Below are positions 49,275 through 58,274 of a DNA stretch of 64,000 bases, piece by piece. The first letter of the stretch is position 1; every line of letters begins with the position of its first letter. The notes beneath the pieces were generated by a model that saw nothing but the letters and a program-made list of their open reading frames with translations, had not been told where the DNA came from and made no database searches. The DNA is from Pseudomonas sp. ML2-2023-3 (lineage in GTDB: Bacteria; Pseudomonadota; Gammaproteobacteria; Pseudomonadales; Pseudomonadaceae). The DNA lies in assembly GCF_037055275.1 (NCBI RefSeq), contig NZ_CP146343.1:3258501-3322500 (forward strand), read 5' to 3'. The position numbers were made by a program, and so were the translations under genes.

Positions 49275-49450
49275 CTTTGCCGGCAGGTCTCCTGACTGAT
49301 GGGTCATCGCCTGGCTCCAGCCTTCCCGGGAGGTATCCCAGTGGCAAACACGGAGCAGGCTCGTCATCTACAGTTGCGGGGGCAGTTCCGTTTGGTGCGA
49401 CAGAGGCACTTCGGATTCCCTTTTAACCCCCCCCGTGGGGGGGACCGGCG
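49275..49450 (-). promoter_or_regulatory. Cobalamin riboswitch
   Basis: Read leftward, the canonical parts appear in order: GGGAATCCG near 49420, CTGCCCCCGCAACTGTA at 49370-49386, GGGAAGG, GATGACCC, and the B12 box GTCAGGAGACCTGCC at 49282-49296. GCCGGT (49444-49449) can pair with GCCGGC (49279-49284) as the closing stem. A C8/G7 mini-hairpin lies just inside it. The 130-bp expression platform before the binding-protein gene contains GTACAC/GTGTAC near the ribosome site (about 49158-49180), which may hide it. High adenosylcobalamin should lower expression. Confidence 0.95.
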
Positions 49451-49497
49451 GCGGGATGATAGTCGATCTTGTTTGCAAGAGGGAGTGGGTGTCAGAT

Positions 49498-50661
49498 TCA
49501 GAAATACTTGAGCCAGGCAATATCTCTGCGACGGGCTTTCAAGGCAGCAAACCAGCGCACCGGCCAATACAGCGATGTGGCCAGCAGTACTGCCGTCAGC
49601 CATACCGCAGCGATACTGTCAAAACCGAAGTAGCTGCCCTGGTTCTGGCCAAACAGGGCGACACTCGCCACATACAGCACTTTGAGCACGTACAGGTGCA
49701 ACAGGTAGAAGAACATCGGTGCAGCGCCGAAAACGGCCAGGGTGGCGATCCACTTGCGTTGCCCGGCCCGCTCAAACCCCAGTAGCAGCAACAGGCCAGC
49801 CCCCAGGGTCAAGGCGAGAAACAGCAGCGAAGGCGGGTATTTGGTGATGTTGAAAAAGCTCATCAGGCTCTGCGTGAAGTCGTCATGACTCACCCACGGC
49901 GCTTCTCCATAGCCATTCAGTAAACGCAGTACGACAAAAACCAGCAGCGCCACCGTACCTGCAAGCAACAGATAGCGCTGACGTACGTCAGCCGGGGCAG
50001 AGCGGGCAAACCAGGGACCCATGCAGTAACCCAGCGCGATCACACCGATCCAGGGCAGCACAGGGTAAGACGTGCGCAGGCGCAAGTTGTCCGAGAACTC
50101 GATCCAGCCACGATCATGCAAAATCGCCCAAGGGATATGCATCATCGAATCCACGGGGAAATGCAGGGTATCGAGCAGGTTATGCCCGGCGACAATGACC
50201 AGGCCCAGTACCAGCAACAGTGGACGGGGCAGCCAGACCAGCGCCGCAAGGGCAATCATGCTCACGCCAATGGCCCAGATCACCTGCATATAGATGACCG
50301 AGGGCGGGAACTGGAAGGTCCAGGCGAAATTGACCAGAGTGAACTCCAGCACCACCAGAAACAGCCCGCGCTTGAACAGAAACGCCGAGACATCGCGCTT
50401 GCCCTGATACTTTTCGCCGTACAAAAACGCCGACAGACCGGTCAGCAAGACAAATACCGGGGCACACAGGTGGGCAAGGGTCCGGCTAAAAAACAGGGCA
50501 GGGTCGGTGATGTCGACGTTCATGGGATCGGACACCTGGCGGTGCAGAAAGAACGTCTCTCGCACATGGTCCAGCAGCATCAGGAGGATAACCAGGCCAC
50601 GCAGGGCGTCGATGGACAGCAGGCGCTTGTTGGGAGGTGGAGCGAGGGTTGCGGTAGTCAT
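49498..50661 (-). CDS. HGSNAT/DUF1624-like membrane acyltransferase
   Basis: A 387-residue protein with about ten helices. RLLSIDALRGLVILLMLLDH near residue 13 is the hallmark of the heparan-alpha-glucosaminide N-acetyltransferase-like/DUF1624 group, which moves acetyl groups across membranes. Start is unsure: ATG at 50661 gives a family-like opening without a ribosome site, and a TTG at 50691 follows AAGGT. Acceptor unknown. Confidence 0.82.
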   Translation of the reverse strand: MTTATLAPPPNKRLLSIDALRGLVILLMLLDHVRETFFLHRQVSDPMNVDITDPALFFSRTLAHLCAPVFVLLTGLSAFLYGEKYQGKRDVSAFLFKRGLFLVVLEFTLVNFAWTFQFPPSVIYMQVIWAIGVSMIALAALVWLPRPLLLVLGLVIVAGHNLLDTLHFPVDSMMHIPWAILHDRGWIEFSDNLRLRTSYPVLPWIGVIALGYCMGPWFARSAPADVRQRYLLLAGTVALLVFVVLRLLNGYGEAPWVSHDDFTQSLMSFFNITKYPPSLLFLALTLGAGLLLLLGFERAGQRKWIATLAVFGAAPMFFYLLHLYVLKVLYVASVALFGQNQGSYFGFDSIAAVWLTAVLLATSLYWPVRWFAALKARRRDIAWLKYF

Positions 50662-50689
50662 TGAGGGATCACAGGCAAGGAGTGCATAC

Positions 50690-50705
50690 AAGGTATTGAT
50701 ACCTT
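50690..50705. promoter_or_regulatory. Palindromic operator-like site
   Basis: AAGGTATTGATACCTT: 7-bp perfect arms around TG, directly ahead of the acyltransferase gene. Likely a regulator site; the regulator is not known. Confidence 0.45.
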
Positions 50706-50765
50706 ATAACATTTCCGTTTGCGCTGTCATCCCCATGAGAAAGATTCGCAAGAATTGGGCGTTTG

Positions 50766-52064
50766 TTAACGCCGAATTTTTACCCATGCCATCAACAGCG
50801 CCGAGGACAAAACGCCTGCGGTCATAAAGATATAAGCCGCTCCGGGATTTCCGGTGAGGCCGATCAGGTAGCCAACGATCCACGAGCCGACAAAGGCACC
50901 CAATGCTCCACACGCATTGATCAGGCCGATGGCGCCGCCGAACACGTTTGCCGGAATGACCTCCGGAATCAGCGCGAAAAAGGGCCCGTAGGGGGCGTAC
51001 AGCGCGGCACCGGCAATTGTCAGCAGTGCAAACGACACCCAGAAGTGCGAAGAACCGATCAGGTACGAACAGAAGAAGGCCAGTGCACCCAGTGCCAGCA
51101 GTGGCCAGATGAAACGTTTTCGTTGCTGGGTTTTGTCTGAGGCCCAGGACACCGCCAGCATCGCGGCAACGGCAGCGACATAGGGCACTGCGCTCAGCCA
51201 GCCGACGGTGACGATATCCGCAGCCGCGGCCTGTTTGATGATGCTTGGCAGCCACATGATGAAACCGTATACGCCAATGCTCCACAGCGCGTGAACACAG
51301 CACAGCTGGATCACCACAGGGCTGGTGAACGCCTGCCGGTAATTACGGACTTGCTTCATGCCTTTCTGTTCGTCCGCGAGGGTCGCGGCCAGTTGGGTTT
51401 TTTCCTGGGCAGTGAGCCAGTCGACCTGCTCGGGCTTGTCCCGCGCCATGCGCCACCAGACGAATGCCCACAGCACTGCAGGCGCGCCTTCAATCACAAA
51501 CATTTCGCGCCAGCCCCAGGCCTGGATCAAATACCCGGATACCACCGACATCCACAACACCGTGACCGGGTTGCCCAGTACCAGAAAAGTATTGGCCCGC
51601 GAACGCTCCTTGCGGGTAAACCAGTTGCTGATGAAAATCAGCATCGCCGGCATGACTGCCGCCTCAACAATCCCCAGGGAAACGCGAATAAACATCAGCA
51701 TGGGGATATTGGTCACCAGGCCCGTGGCCATGGCGCAAAAGCCCCACAAAATCAGGCTCCAGAACACCAGTTTGCGCACACTGTATTTCTGCGCGTAGAT
51801 GGCGCCCGGCACCTGGAAGAAAAAGTACCCCAGGAAAAACAGGGCACCTATCAGCGAGGACATGCCCTTGGTGATACCCAGGTCTTGCTCGATCCCCGCC
51901 GCACTGGCAAAGCCATAGTTGGCCCGGTCCAGATACGCGAGGCTGTAGGTAATGAAAATCAGCGGGATCAGATACAGCCAGCGTTTGGACGCAAAGCCTT
52001 TGGTCGTTACCTGGGCACTGGCTCTATCGGTCAAGGGCAGTGCAGGTTCTTTAAGAATGCTCAT
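50766..52064 (-). CDS. MFS transporter, anion:cation symporter family
   Basis: A 432-residue twelve-helix transporter. YLDRANYGFASAAGI in the first loop and RVSLGIVEAAVMPAMLIFISNW are ACS-family marks (hexuronate, ketogluconate and similar acids). AAGGAACACCC precedes the ATG. The SDR gene lies 35 bp upstream, so they form a small operon for uptake and oxidation or reduction of a sugar acid or polyol. Substrate unknown. Confidence 0.9.
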   Translation of the reverse strand: MSILKEPALPLTDRASAQVTTKGFASKRWLYLIPLIFITYSLAYLDRANYGFASAAGIEQDLGITKGMSSLIGALFFLGYFFFQVPGAIYAQKYSVRKLVFWSLILWGFCAMATGLVTNIPMLMFIRVSLGIVEAAVMPAMLIFISNWFTRKERSRANTFLVLGNPVTVLWMSVVSGYLIQAWGWREMFVIEGAPAVLWAFVWWRMARDKPEQVDWLTAQEKTQLAATLADEQKGMKQVRNYRQAFTSPVVIQLCCVHALWSIGVYGFIMWLPSIIKQAAAADIVTVGWLSAVPYVAAVAAMLAVSWASDKTQQRKRFIWPLLALGALAFFCSYLIGSSHFWVSFALLTIAGAALYAPYGPFFALIPEVIPANVFGGAIGLINACGALGAFVGSWIVGYLIGLTGNPGAAYIFMTAGVLSSALLMAWVKIRR

Positions 52065-52099
52065 GGGTGTTCCTTGTTATTGTTTTTTGCGGGTGCGGG

Positions 52100-52873
52100 T
52101 CAAACAACGCTGGTCAAGCCTCCATCCACAAACAGTGTCTGACCGTTGATGAAATCCGACGCCGGGGAGGCGAGAAACACGGCCGCTCCGCACAGCTCTT
52201 CAACCCGCCCCCAGCGGCCCGCCGGGGTGCGTTTGCACAGCCACTCGGAAAACTCCTGGTTGTCGACCAGGGCGCGATTCATCTCGGTGGCGAAGTAGCC
52301 CGGTGCCAGGCCATTGGCCTGAATGCCATGACGTGCCCATTCTGCGCACATGCCTTTGGTGAGCATCTTTACTGCGCCTTTTGAGGCCGCATAGGGCGCG
52401 ATGGTCGGGCGCGCGAGTTCGCTTTGCACCGAGCAGATATTGATGATCTTGCCGCGCCCGCGAGCAATCATGTGCCGGGCAACCGCCTGGGACACATGGA
52501 ACACACCGTCCAGATTGACCCGCATCAGGTCGTTCCAGTCGCTTTCGGCAAAGTCCTCCAGCGGGGCACGGCGCTGAATGCCGGCGTTGTTGACGAGAAT
52601 GTCGATGGCGCCGGTGTCGGTCTCGAAAGCATTGATCGCGGCAAACAATTGCTCGCGGTTGGTGACGTCAAACGCTGCGAATTCTGCCTTCAGGCCCTCA
52701 TCGCGCAGTTGGCTGGAAATTGCGCGGGCTTTTTCGATATTACGATCGTTGATCACCACAATTGCCCCGGCAGCGCCAAGGCCACGTGCCAGCTCCAGGC
52801 CGATTCCTTTGCCTGATCCTGTGATCAAGGCACGACGACCTTCAAGCTGGAAGCTGCTGATATTGAATGACAT
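52100..52873 (-). CDS. SDR oxidoreductase, gluconate 5-dehydrogenase-like
   Basis: A 257-residue classical short-chain dehydrogenase: TGSGKGIGLELARGL cofactor motif, NNAGIQRR, catalytic Ser (ICSVQSELARP), Tyr and Lys (YAASKGAV). NNAGIQRRAPLEDF resembles gluconate 5-dehydrogenase and 2-dehydro-3-deoxygluconate dehydrogenases. GGAGA lies six bases before the ATG at 52873. It precedes an MFS sugar-acid-type transporter. Confidence 0.9.
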   Translation of the reverse strand: MSFNISSFQLEGRRALITGSGKGIGLELARGLGAAGAIVVINDRNIEKARAISSQLRDEGLKAEFAAFDVTNREQLFAAINAFETDTGAIDILVNNAGIQRRAPLEDFAESDWNDLMRVNLDGVFHVSQAVARHMIARGRGKIINICSVQSELARPTIAPYAASKGAVKMLTKGMCAEWARHGIQANGLAPGYFATEMNRALVDNQEFSEWLCKRTPAGRWGRVEELCGAAVFLASPASDFINGQTLFVDGGLTSVV

Positions 52874-53143
52874 GCTGTTCTCCACAAACGGCCGCTTATT
52901 ATTGTTACCGGCCCTGTGGTTACTTCACCTCACGCCAGAGGAGGAGTCCAATCGTCATTGATGATCTCGTAATCAATTATTTTGATCAGCGTTGAGACTG
53001 CTCAATCCACCTACGGGCTTCCACCGACTGGCATCCATCAACGTTGCCGTCGATCAGTGAGCAGGAACGTAATCACTGCGCGGCGTGTCCATGAAGTCTG
53101 TATTGCCATACCGGCGATGGCTGGTAACAACGATGAGGTGAAT

Positions 53144-53479
53144 ATGCGCAGCTTGATTTCTGCATCACTATTGGCTGGTTTTTTGTGTGCACTGCCTTAC
53201 GCAGTCCAGGCTGACGATGACAAACCTGCGGACTGCAAGCCCGGACAGATACTCGCCGAGTCCATGGACCTGAGCAGTTGCTATGGCAACGGCGACAAGG
53301 CTCCGGACCAATACACACGGGAAGAAGTCGCGATCAAGGACTGGAAAGCCAAAGGGCTTCCACAGCCTGATGAGCATGAGCAGTGGGTACAGATAAGCGG
53401 GCACTATGTGTTGGTCAATCGCGTGAATGCGGTCATCAAGGAGATCCGCACCAAGAACGCAAAGGTGCTCGGCAAGTAA
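53144..53479 (+). CDS. RcnB-family periplasmic protein
   Basis: A 111-residue exported protein with a signal peptide ending about VQA-D (residue 24). The C-terminal half WVQISGHYVLVNRVNAVIKE matches RcnB, a periplasmic protein tied to nickel/cobalt homeostasis in E. coli; the family also includes many small proteins of unknown role. GAGGTG precedes the ATG. No RcnA exporter is nearby, so a metal role is only a suggestion. Confidence 0.8.
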   Translation: MRSLISASLLAGFLCALPYAVQADDDKPADCKPGQILAESMDLSSCYGNGDKAPDQYTREEVAIKDWKAKGLPQPDEHEQWVQISGHYVLVNRVNAVIKEIRTKNAKVLGK

Positions 53480-53506
53480 CCCCCACAGCGTGCAACCGGG
53501 TTCAAA

Positions 53507-53527
53507 GCCGCCTCAGGCAGAGGCGGC
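53507..53527. terminator. Hairpin between convergent genes
   Basis: GCCGCCTC/GAGGCGGC with a five-base loop. No T-run, so it is a possible rather than certain terminator for the RcnB-like and thioesterase genes. Confidence 0.5.
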
Positions 53528-53535
53528 ATCACGTG

Positions 53536-54045
53536 TCATCCTTCACCCGCTTCGCGTCCGTGGGCGGCAGTAGCCAGTAGCCCGGTATCGACGCGCACAA
53601 AAATGGAATCGCCGACCGCCGTCAGCACATCGCCTGCATAGACTTCACACAGAATCCGCGTCTTGCGCCCCACATCACCTTCAACCCTGGCCCGCAGGGT
53701 CAGTGGCACGCCCATGGGGGTGGGTTTGATGAACTTGATTCCCAGGTTACCCGTCACGCAGTTGATGCGCGGCTTGCTGACCACATCGCGGTTCTCCTGG
53801 CGGTAGTGATAAGCCATTGCCGTCCAGTTGGAGTGACAATCAACCAGCATTGCGATCATGCCGCCGTACACCAGCTCGGGCCAGCCGCAGTACTTGGGGT
53901 CAGGCAAGTGTTCGGCGATGACATGCACGCCGTCCTCATGCCAGTAGCTCTTGATATGCAAACCCTGGGAATTACTGCTGCCGCAGCCGTAGCACACGCC
54001 ATCTGGCGCGGCGGTATCCTGCAAGGAGGGAGTTAGCTGACTCAT
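53536..54045 (-). CDS. PaaI-family hotdog thioesterase
   Basis: A 169-residue hotdog protein. CYGCGSSNSQGLHI near residue 18 recalls the Cys-rich start of some acyl-CoA thioesterases. ELVYGGMIAMLVDCHSNWTA is the helix that carries the catalytic acidic residue in this fold, and the strand VTGNLGIKFIKPTPMG follows. It stands alone, with a perfect 18-bp palindrome 27 bp upstream. The acyl-CoA substrate is unknown. Confidence 0.86.
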   Translation of the reverse strand: MSQLTPSLQDTAAPDGVCYGCGSSNSQGLHIKSYWHEDGVHVIAEHLPDPKYCGWPELVYGGMIAMLVDCHSNWTAMAYHYRQENRDVVSKPRINCVTGNLGIKFIKPTPMGVPLTLRARVEGDVGRKTRILCEVYAGDVLTAVGDSIFVRVDTGLLATAAHGREAGEG

Positions 54046-54071
54046 ACCGTGATCATCCTGAATGGTGTGCC

Positions 54072-54089
54072 CTTTACGTTAACGTAAAG
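54072..54089. promoter_or_regulatory. Perfect 18-bp palindromic operator
   Basis: CTTTACGTTAACGTAAAG is identical to its own reverse complement. The ACGTTAACGT core resembles sites of MerR-type LiuR regulators of branched-chain amino acid and fatty acid breakdown, from memory. It lies 27 bp before the thioesterase start. Confidence 0.7.
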
Positions 54090-54352
54090 ATAGACATTTT
54101 TCCTCGCGTTTCATGCAAGCGATGTTCGTTTTCCTGAAATGTAGATCGCCAACCGTTGAGCGGGTGAGCTCCACTCCTTGGCCACAACACGGCTTGCATC
54201 AGGGCGCTTTCGGGACGGCTGGACAGAGGCCTGTTGACGCCGGGAGCGGCAGGACTGTTTCAGCACTCAGAGGGTCTAGGCCTTGGTTGCGGCCCTGGGT
54301 TAGGATCATCGAAAGCAACAATGGACTCCCTCGATGACAGGATGCGATCTGG

Positions 54353-54739
54353 ATGCAAACCCCCTTTTCTCAAATCAGCGAGCGCTTGCACAATCGACGG
54401 TTTTGCGTAGCCGGCAATACCCACGGGCTTTCGGGTGCAGGCACGGTATTTCATTACCTGGTCGATGAGCATGGCATTTCAGGCACTTATCAGGGCGGTC
54501 GGATCCGTACCGGCAATCAAGTCGGGCGCGTGACAGGTCCCGACAGCATTGAGCTGCTTTTCCAGTGCCTGACCACCGAAGGTGAGCTTCTTTCTGGCTG
54601 GTCCCGCGGCACGGTAGGTGTTGATTCGTCAGGGCATACGACTCTGGATTTTGTATGGGGCTGGCTGTCGGGCGCCACTGGCGGTGGCGAGTCCAGTTAC
54701 GTAGAGCTTGGCGGGCACCTTGGGCTGCTGCCTGTATAA
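54353..54739 (+). CDS. Small beta-rich protein (often named 'N-acetylglutamate synthase')
   Basis: A 128-residue soluble protein without signal peptide or helix. The pattern GTYQGGRIRTGNQVGRV followed by LLFQCLTTEGELLSGWSRG and a W-x-W segment matches a small family with repeated beta strands that databases often mislabel as N-acetylglutamate synthase; no acetyltransferase motif is present. No clear ribosome site was found. Function unknown. Confidence 0.7.
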   Translation: MQTPFSQISERLHNRRFCVAGNTHGLSGAGTVFHYLVDEHGISGTYQGGRIRTGNQVGRVTGPDSIELLFQCLTTEGELLSGWSRGTVGVDSSGHTTLDFVWGWLSGATGGGESSYVELGGHLGLLPV

Positions 54740-55020
54740 GTTGCCTACCCCCCCAAAAAAACGAGCTCATGCACACCGCCGCAATGGCAGGTCACGGTGC
54801 CGGGTGGCCTTTGCGCGCGCGTAGCAGAGGCCTGGATGAACGAAAGACATTGATCATTAAGGGGGTCTAAAGCATCAAAATTATTTGTGCTTATGAAAAA
54901 TTTATATTGATTTTTTTAAGGGTGATACGGCTTTAGCATAAATCCACCTTGAAAAAGCCGTTGAGCAGCTCGCGTGCTGTTCGACTTCATAAGCCAATAA
55001 AAACTGCAGCCGGAGTCTTG

Positions 55021-55446
55021 ATGAGTCTTTCTCCTTTCCACCTCGCAATCCCTGTTTATGACTTGGCCGCTACACGCACCTTTTACGGTGAAGTGTTCGG
55101 GCTCTCCGAGGGGCGATCCAGCACCCAATGGGTTGACTTTGACTTCTACGGTCACCAGTTGGTGATCCATGAGCACCCCAAGACCGCCTCTCAGGAAAGC
55201 GTGCACAGCAACCCGGTAGACGGCCACAACGTACCGGTGCCGCACTTCGGCATCATTCTTGAGTGGGCACAGTGGGAAGCCCTGGCCGAGCGACTGAAAT
55301 CCTTCGGTACCGAGTTTGTGATTGAACCCTACATCCGATTCAAGGGGCAGGTCGGTGAGCAAGCCACCATGTTCCTGTTTGATCCGTGTGGTAATGCCCT
55401 CGAGTTCAAAGCGTTCAAGGACATGAGTCAGCTCTTCGCAAAATAA
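55021..55446 (+). CDS. VOC-family (glyoxalase/dioxygenase fold) protein
   Basis: A 141-residue single-subunit VOC protein: [22 protein letters not shown] holds the first ligand His, and GNALEFKAF the terminal Glu. The middle [10 protein letters not shown] gives a second His. This resembles the YP-type extradiol dioxygenase/glyoxalase-like group. GGAGTCTTG precedes the ATG at 55021. Substrate unknown. Confidence 0.85.
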   Translation: MSLSPFHLAIPVYDLAATRTFYGEVFGLSEGRSSTQWVDFDFYGHQLVIHEHPKTASQESVHSNPVDGHNVPVPHFGIILEWAQWEALAERLKSFGTEFVIEPYIRFKGQVGEQATMFLFDPCGNALEFKAFKDMSQLFAK

Positions 55447-55454
55447 TAAAAAAC

Positions 55455-55480
55455 CTGGCGCAACACCGTTGCGCCAGGAA
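55455..55480. terminator. Hairpin after the VOC gene
   Basis: CCTGGCGCAAC pairs with GTTGCGCCAGG around a short loop. The A-run on its left makes it a better terminator for the minus strand than for the plus strand. Confidence 0.65.
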
Positions 55481-55555
55481 ATCTCAAGTGAGCATGAAGC
55501 TCATGAATCTAGCTACTGCCTGATGCAGTCCTTTCATACAAATAAAAGGCTAGAC

Positions 55556-56986
55556 ATGAAACGTATCCCATTAGTTTGGCAAATTATTGCTGGGCTGTTG
55601 CTCGGCGTGCTCGTGGGTTGGTACTTCAATACCCACCCAACTTATTGAAGCGTCAGTTTGATGTGGTGGAACCCAACACGGTTTGGGTCACTGACATCAC
55701 CTACATCCGCACGTACGAAGGCTGGCTGTATTTGGCAGTGGTACTGGACTTGTTTTCTCGCCAAGTAGTTGGCTGGTCAATGAAACCGCAGATGACAAGC
55801 GATTTGGCCATTGATGCATTATTGATGGCCGTTTGGAGGCGTAAACCAAAACAAGAGGTGATGGTTCACAGCGACCAAGGCAGCCAGTACAGCAGCTCCG
55901 ATTGGCGTAGTTTCTTGAAGGCGAACAATTTGGTTGCCAGCATGAGTCGTCGAGGTAACTGCCACGATAATGCTGTCGCAGAAAGTTTTTTCCAGCTTTT
56001 GAAGCGAGAACGGATCAAGCGAAAAATCTACATCACACGGGAAGATGCTCGTGGTGATGTATTCGATTACATCGAGATGTTTTACAACGCAAAACGTCGT
56101 CATGGTTTCAACAATCAGCTGTCCCCGGTAGAGTTTGAAAAGCGTTACGCAGCGAGCTTGGAGAGTGTCTAAAGAACCCGGGGCGATTCAGTTTTTTGCC
56201 GTACTGCTCGGGATGGCGTTGAACGCATTACCCAAAACCAGGAGTGCGCCGGTCATTGCGGTTATTCAGGGTTTGTCTGATGCAATGTTCAAGGTCGTCT
56301 CGTTTGTCATGGCGTATGCGCCGATTGGCGTGTTCGGAATGATCGGGGCGACAGTCGCGACCTTTGGCTTTGCTTCACTGTTGCCATTGCTCAAGTTGAT
56401 TGGTGTCGTGTACCTCGCACTGATTACCTTTGCCCTGGTGTTCCTTGGAGGTATTTGTTATCTGATCGGCGAAAACGTGTTCAAGCTGATCAAGTACTTC
56501 AGGGATGAGCTGATCCTGGCTTTTTCCAGTGCTGCCTCGGCAGCCGTGATGCCACAGTTGATCAGCAAGCTCGAAGCCTATGGCGTTCCACGGCGAATTG
56601 TCAGCTTCGTGGTACCGGTCGGTTACGCCTTCAATTTGGATGGCGCGTCCATTTTCCTGGGAGTGGCGACGATCTTTATCGCTCAGCTTTATGGCATTGA
56701 ACTGTCGCTGACCCAGCAAATTCTGTTGGTGGTGACGATGGTCTTGACGTCAAAGGGCGCAGCAGGAGTACCTGGGTTCGCGATCATTATTCTCTCGGCC
56801 ACCCTGGCATCGGCCGGACTGCCATTGGAAGGGGTCGCATTGATCGCCGGTATTTTCAGGATCATCGACAGCGGAACTACGACCTTGAATGTTCTCGGGA
56901 ATGCCATTGCTCCCCTGGTGATCGCCAAGTGGGAGAGGGCTCCACTCGTACGTCAGGCTAGCGCGAGCGTTGGGCAAAGCACCTGA
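55556..56986 (+). pseudogene. Dicarboxylate/glutamate:cation symporter (GltP/DctA type), broken by an IS remnant
   Basis: The 5' piece, with AAAGG before the ATG at 55556, encodes 29 residues typical of the family start ([20 protein letters not shown]), then meets transposase sequence and a stop at 55646. The 3' piece, 56191-56986, encodes the last ~264 residues (FFAVLLGMALNALP through APIGVFGMIG and the VPVGYAFNLDGA and GIFRIIDSGTTTLNVLGN transport motifs). About 135 residues of the middle are missing, so this is insertion plus deletion, not simple insertion. The two pieces are in one frame but cannot make a full protein. A good terminator follows at 57000. Confidence 0.92.
55640..56190 (+). 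mobile_element. Left-truncated IS3-family insertion sequence (OrfB catalytic part and right end)
   Basis: Bases 55640-56172 encode about 177 residues of an IS3-family OrfB integrase: Asp in VWVTDITYI, Asp in [11 protein letters not shown] and Glu in NAVAESFF form the complete DDE triad, and [12 protein letters not shown] is the usual tail. OrfA and the N-terminal third of OrfB are gone. The right end is the terminal repeat, TGAATCGCCCCGGG when read inward, ending at 56190 against symporter sequence. The element cannot move itself, although an ATG out of frame origin at 55576 lets a shortened protein be read. Confidence 0.9.
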
Positions 56987-56999
56987 TCTGAGATGTATA

Positions 57000-57037
57000 A
57001 GAGCCTTCCACGTTGAGAGCGTCGAAGGCTCTTTTTA
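57000..57037 (+). terminator. Terminator of the symporter gene
   Basis: AGAGCCTTC/GAAGGCTCT stem followed by T5, 13 bp past the symporter stop. Confidence 0.9.
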
Positions 57038-57040
57038 TGT

Positions 57041-57121
57041 CGATTGAGCACAGGGCTGGGAGCTGAGCTGTATGCGCGCAGAGGCGAACGTATAAAGTTG
57101 ACGGACAAGGGTTGTGAGCCG
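57041..57121 (+). pseudogene. Fragment of a LysR-type regulator
   Basis: Read from 57041, the plus strand gives RLSTGLGAELYARRGERIKL then TDKGCEP, which is the end of a LysR helix-turn-helix (compare LGVELF-RR--R-LT--G in intact members). It has no start and soon meets stops. It starts right after the terminator. The rest of 56987-57359 shows no gene. Confidence 0.65.
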
Positions 57122-57359
57122 ACGAAAAATAATCAGCTTTAAATAATGGATCGACCGCGTAAAATCAGTCCCCTGTACGAGGGCAGGAGCCCGCCTGACA
57201 GGAAAACGCAAACGACGCCCAGCGCGTCATTTGATTCCTGCAGGTCACTCAGGAGGACAGGCCGTACGGGTGGGCCAAACTGCTCAATTCGCAATCGATT
57301 GCGTGTATTACTTCCACCCAGTCTTACCCGTGTAGATAACATTCGTCCGAGGTGCCAAC

Positions 57360-58229
57360 GTGTCCAGACTTTCCCATCAGCAACTGCGGGTCGAATTTCG
57401 CAAGTTACTCGCTTCTACATCCTGCTTTCACACCGCCTCCGTGTTCGATCCCATGTCTGCCAGAATTGCCGCCGACCTGGGTTTTGAAGCCGGTATCCTG
57501 GGCGGTTCGGTTGCTTCGCTGCAAGTATTGGCAGCCCCAGATTTTGCCCTGATCACATTGAGTGAATTTACCGAGCAGGCGACCCGGATCGGGCGTGTGG
57601 CACAGTTGCCGATCATTGCCGATGCCGATCATGGTTACGGCAACGCACTCAACGTGATGCGTACCGTGGCGGAGCTGGAGCGTTCCGGCGTGGCTGCATT
57701 GACCATCGAAGATACCCTCCTGCCTGCGCAGTTCGGCCGCAAATCGACCGATCTGATCTCGATTGAAGAGGGCAGTGGCAAGATCAAGGCTGCCATTGAG
57801 TCTCGCGTAGATCCTGAACTGGTGATCATTGCCCGAACCAACGCCGGGACGTTATCCGTCGAGCATGTGAAATCCCGTATCAAGGCTTACACCGAGGCCG
57901 GTGCAGATGGTATTTGCCTGGTTGGCGTGAAGGATTTTGCTCACCTTGAGCAGATTGCCGAAGGCGTCGAGCTTCCGCTGATGCTGGTGACCTACGGAAA
58001 CCCCGAACTGTCCGACAGCCAGCGTTTGGCTGCGCTGGGCGTGCGGATCGTGGTAGCCGGGCATGCGGCTTATTTTGCTTCGATCAAAGCCACTTACGAC
58101 TGTTTGCGCGAACAGCGCAATGTCACCTGCAGCACCTCTGATCTGAGTGCTACAGAGTTGACCCACACCTACACGCGACCAGAGCGTTATCAGGTGTGGG
58201 CCAAAGAGTTCATGAACGTAGACGAGTAG
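57360..58229 (+). CDS. Oxaloacetate decarboxylase (PA4872-like, ICL/PEPM superfamily)
   Basis: A 289-residue member of the isocitrate lyase/PEP mutase superfamily. [17 protein letters not shown] near residue 86 holds the Mg2+-binding Asp residues and the substrate loop; [12 protein letters not shown] follows. The closest family I recognise is P. aeruginosa PA4872, which decarboxylates oxaloacetate to pyruvate. The start is GTG at 57360 with GAGGTG seven bases ahead. It converges with a LysR gene and lies next to a ruined dicarboxylate symporter. Confidence 0.9.
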   Translation: MSRLSHQQLRVEFRKLLASTSCFHTASVFDPMSARIAADLGFEAGILGGSVASLQVLAAPDFALITLSEFTEQATRIGRVAQLPIIADADHGYGNALNVMRTVAELERSGVAALTIEDTLLPAQFGRKSTDLISIEEGSGKIKAAIESRVDPELVIIARTNAGTLSVEHVKSRIKAYTEAGADGICLVGVKDFAHLEQIAEGVELPLMLVTYGNPELSDSQRLAALGVRIVVAGHAAYFASIKATYDCLREQRNVTCSTSDLSATELTHTYTRPERYQVWAKEFMNVDE

Positions 58230-58274
58230 TTAAATAAAGTGATCATGTTCAGCGACTGATTACCGTGGCAGGCA

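Noticed and set aside
54353..54739. N-acetylglutamate synthase
   Set aside because: Relatives carry this label, but the protein has no acetyltransferase motif and is too short; the name seems to be a spread error.
55576..56172. Complete transposase gene of 198 residues
   Set aside because: The first ~20 residues come from an out-of-frame reading of the symporter start; only the later part is OrfB, which lacks its N-terminal third.
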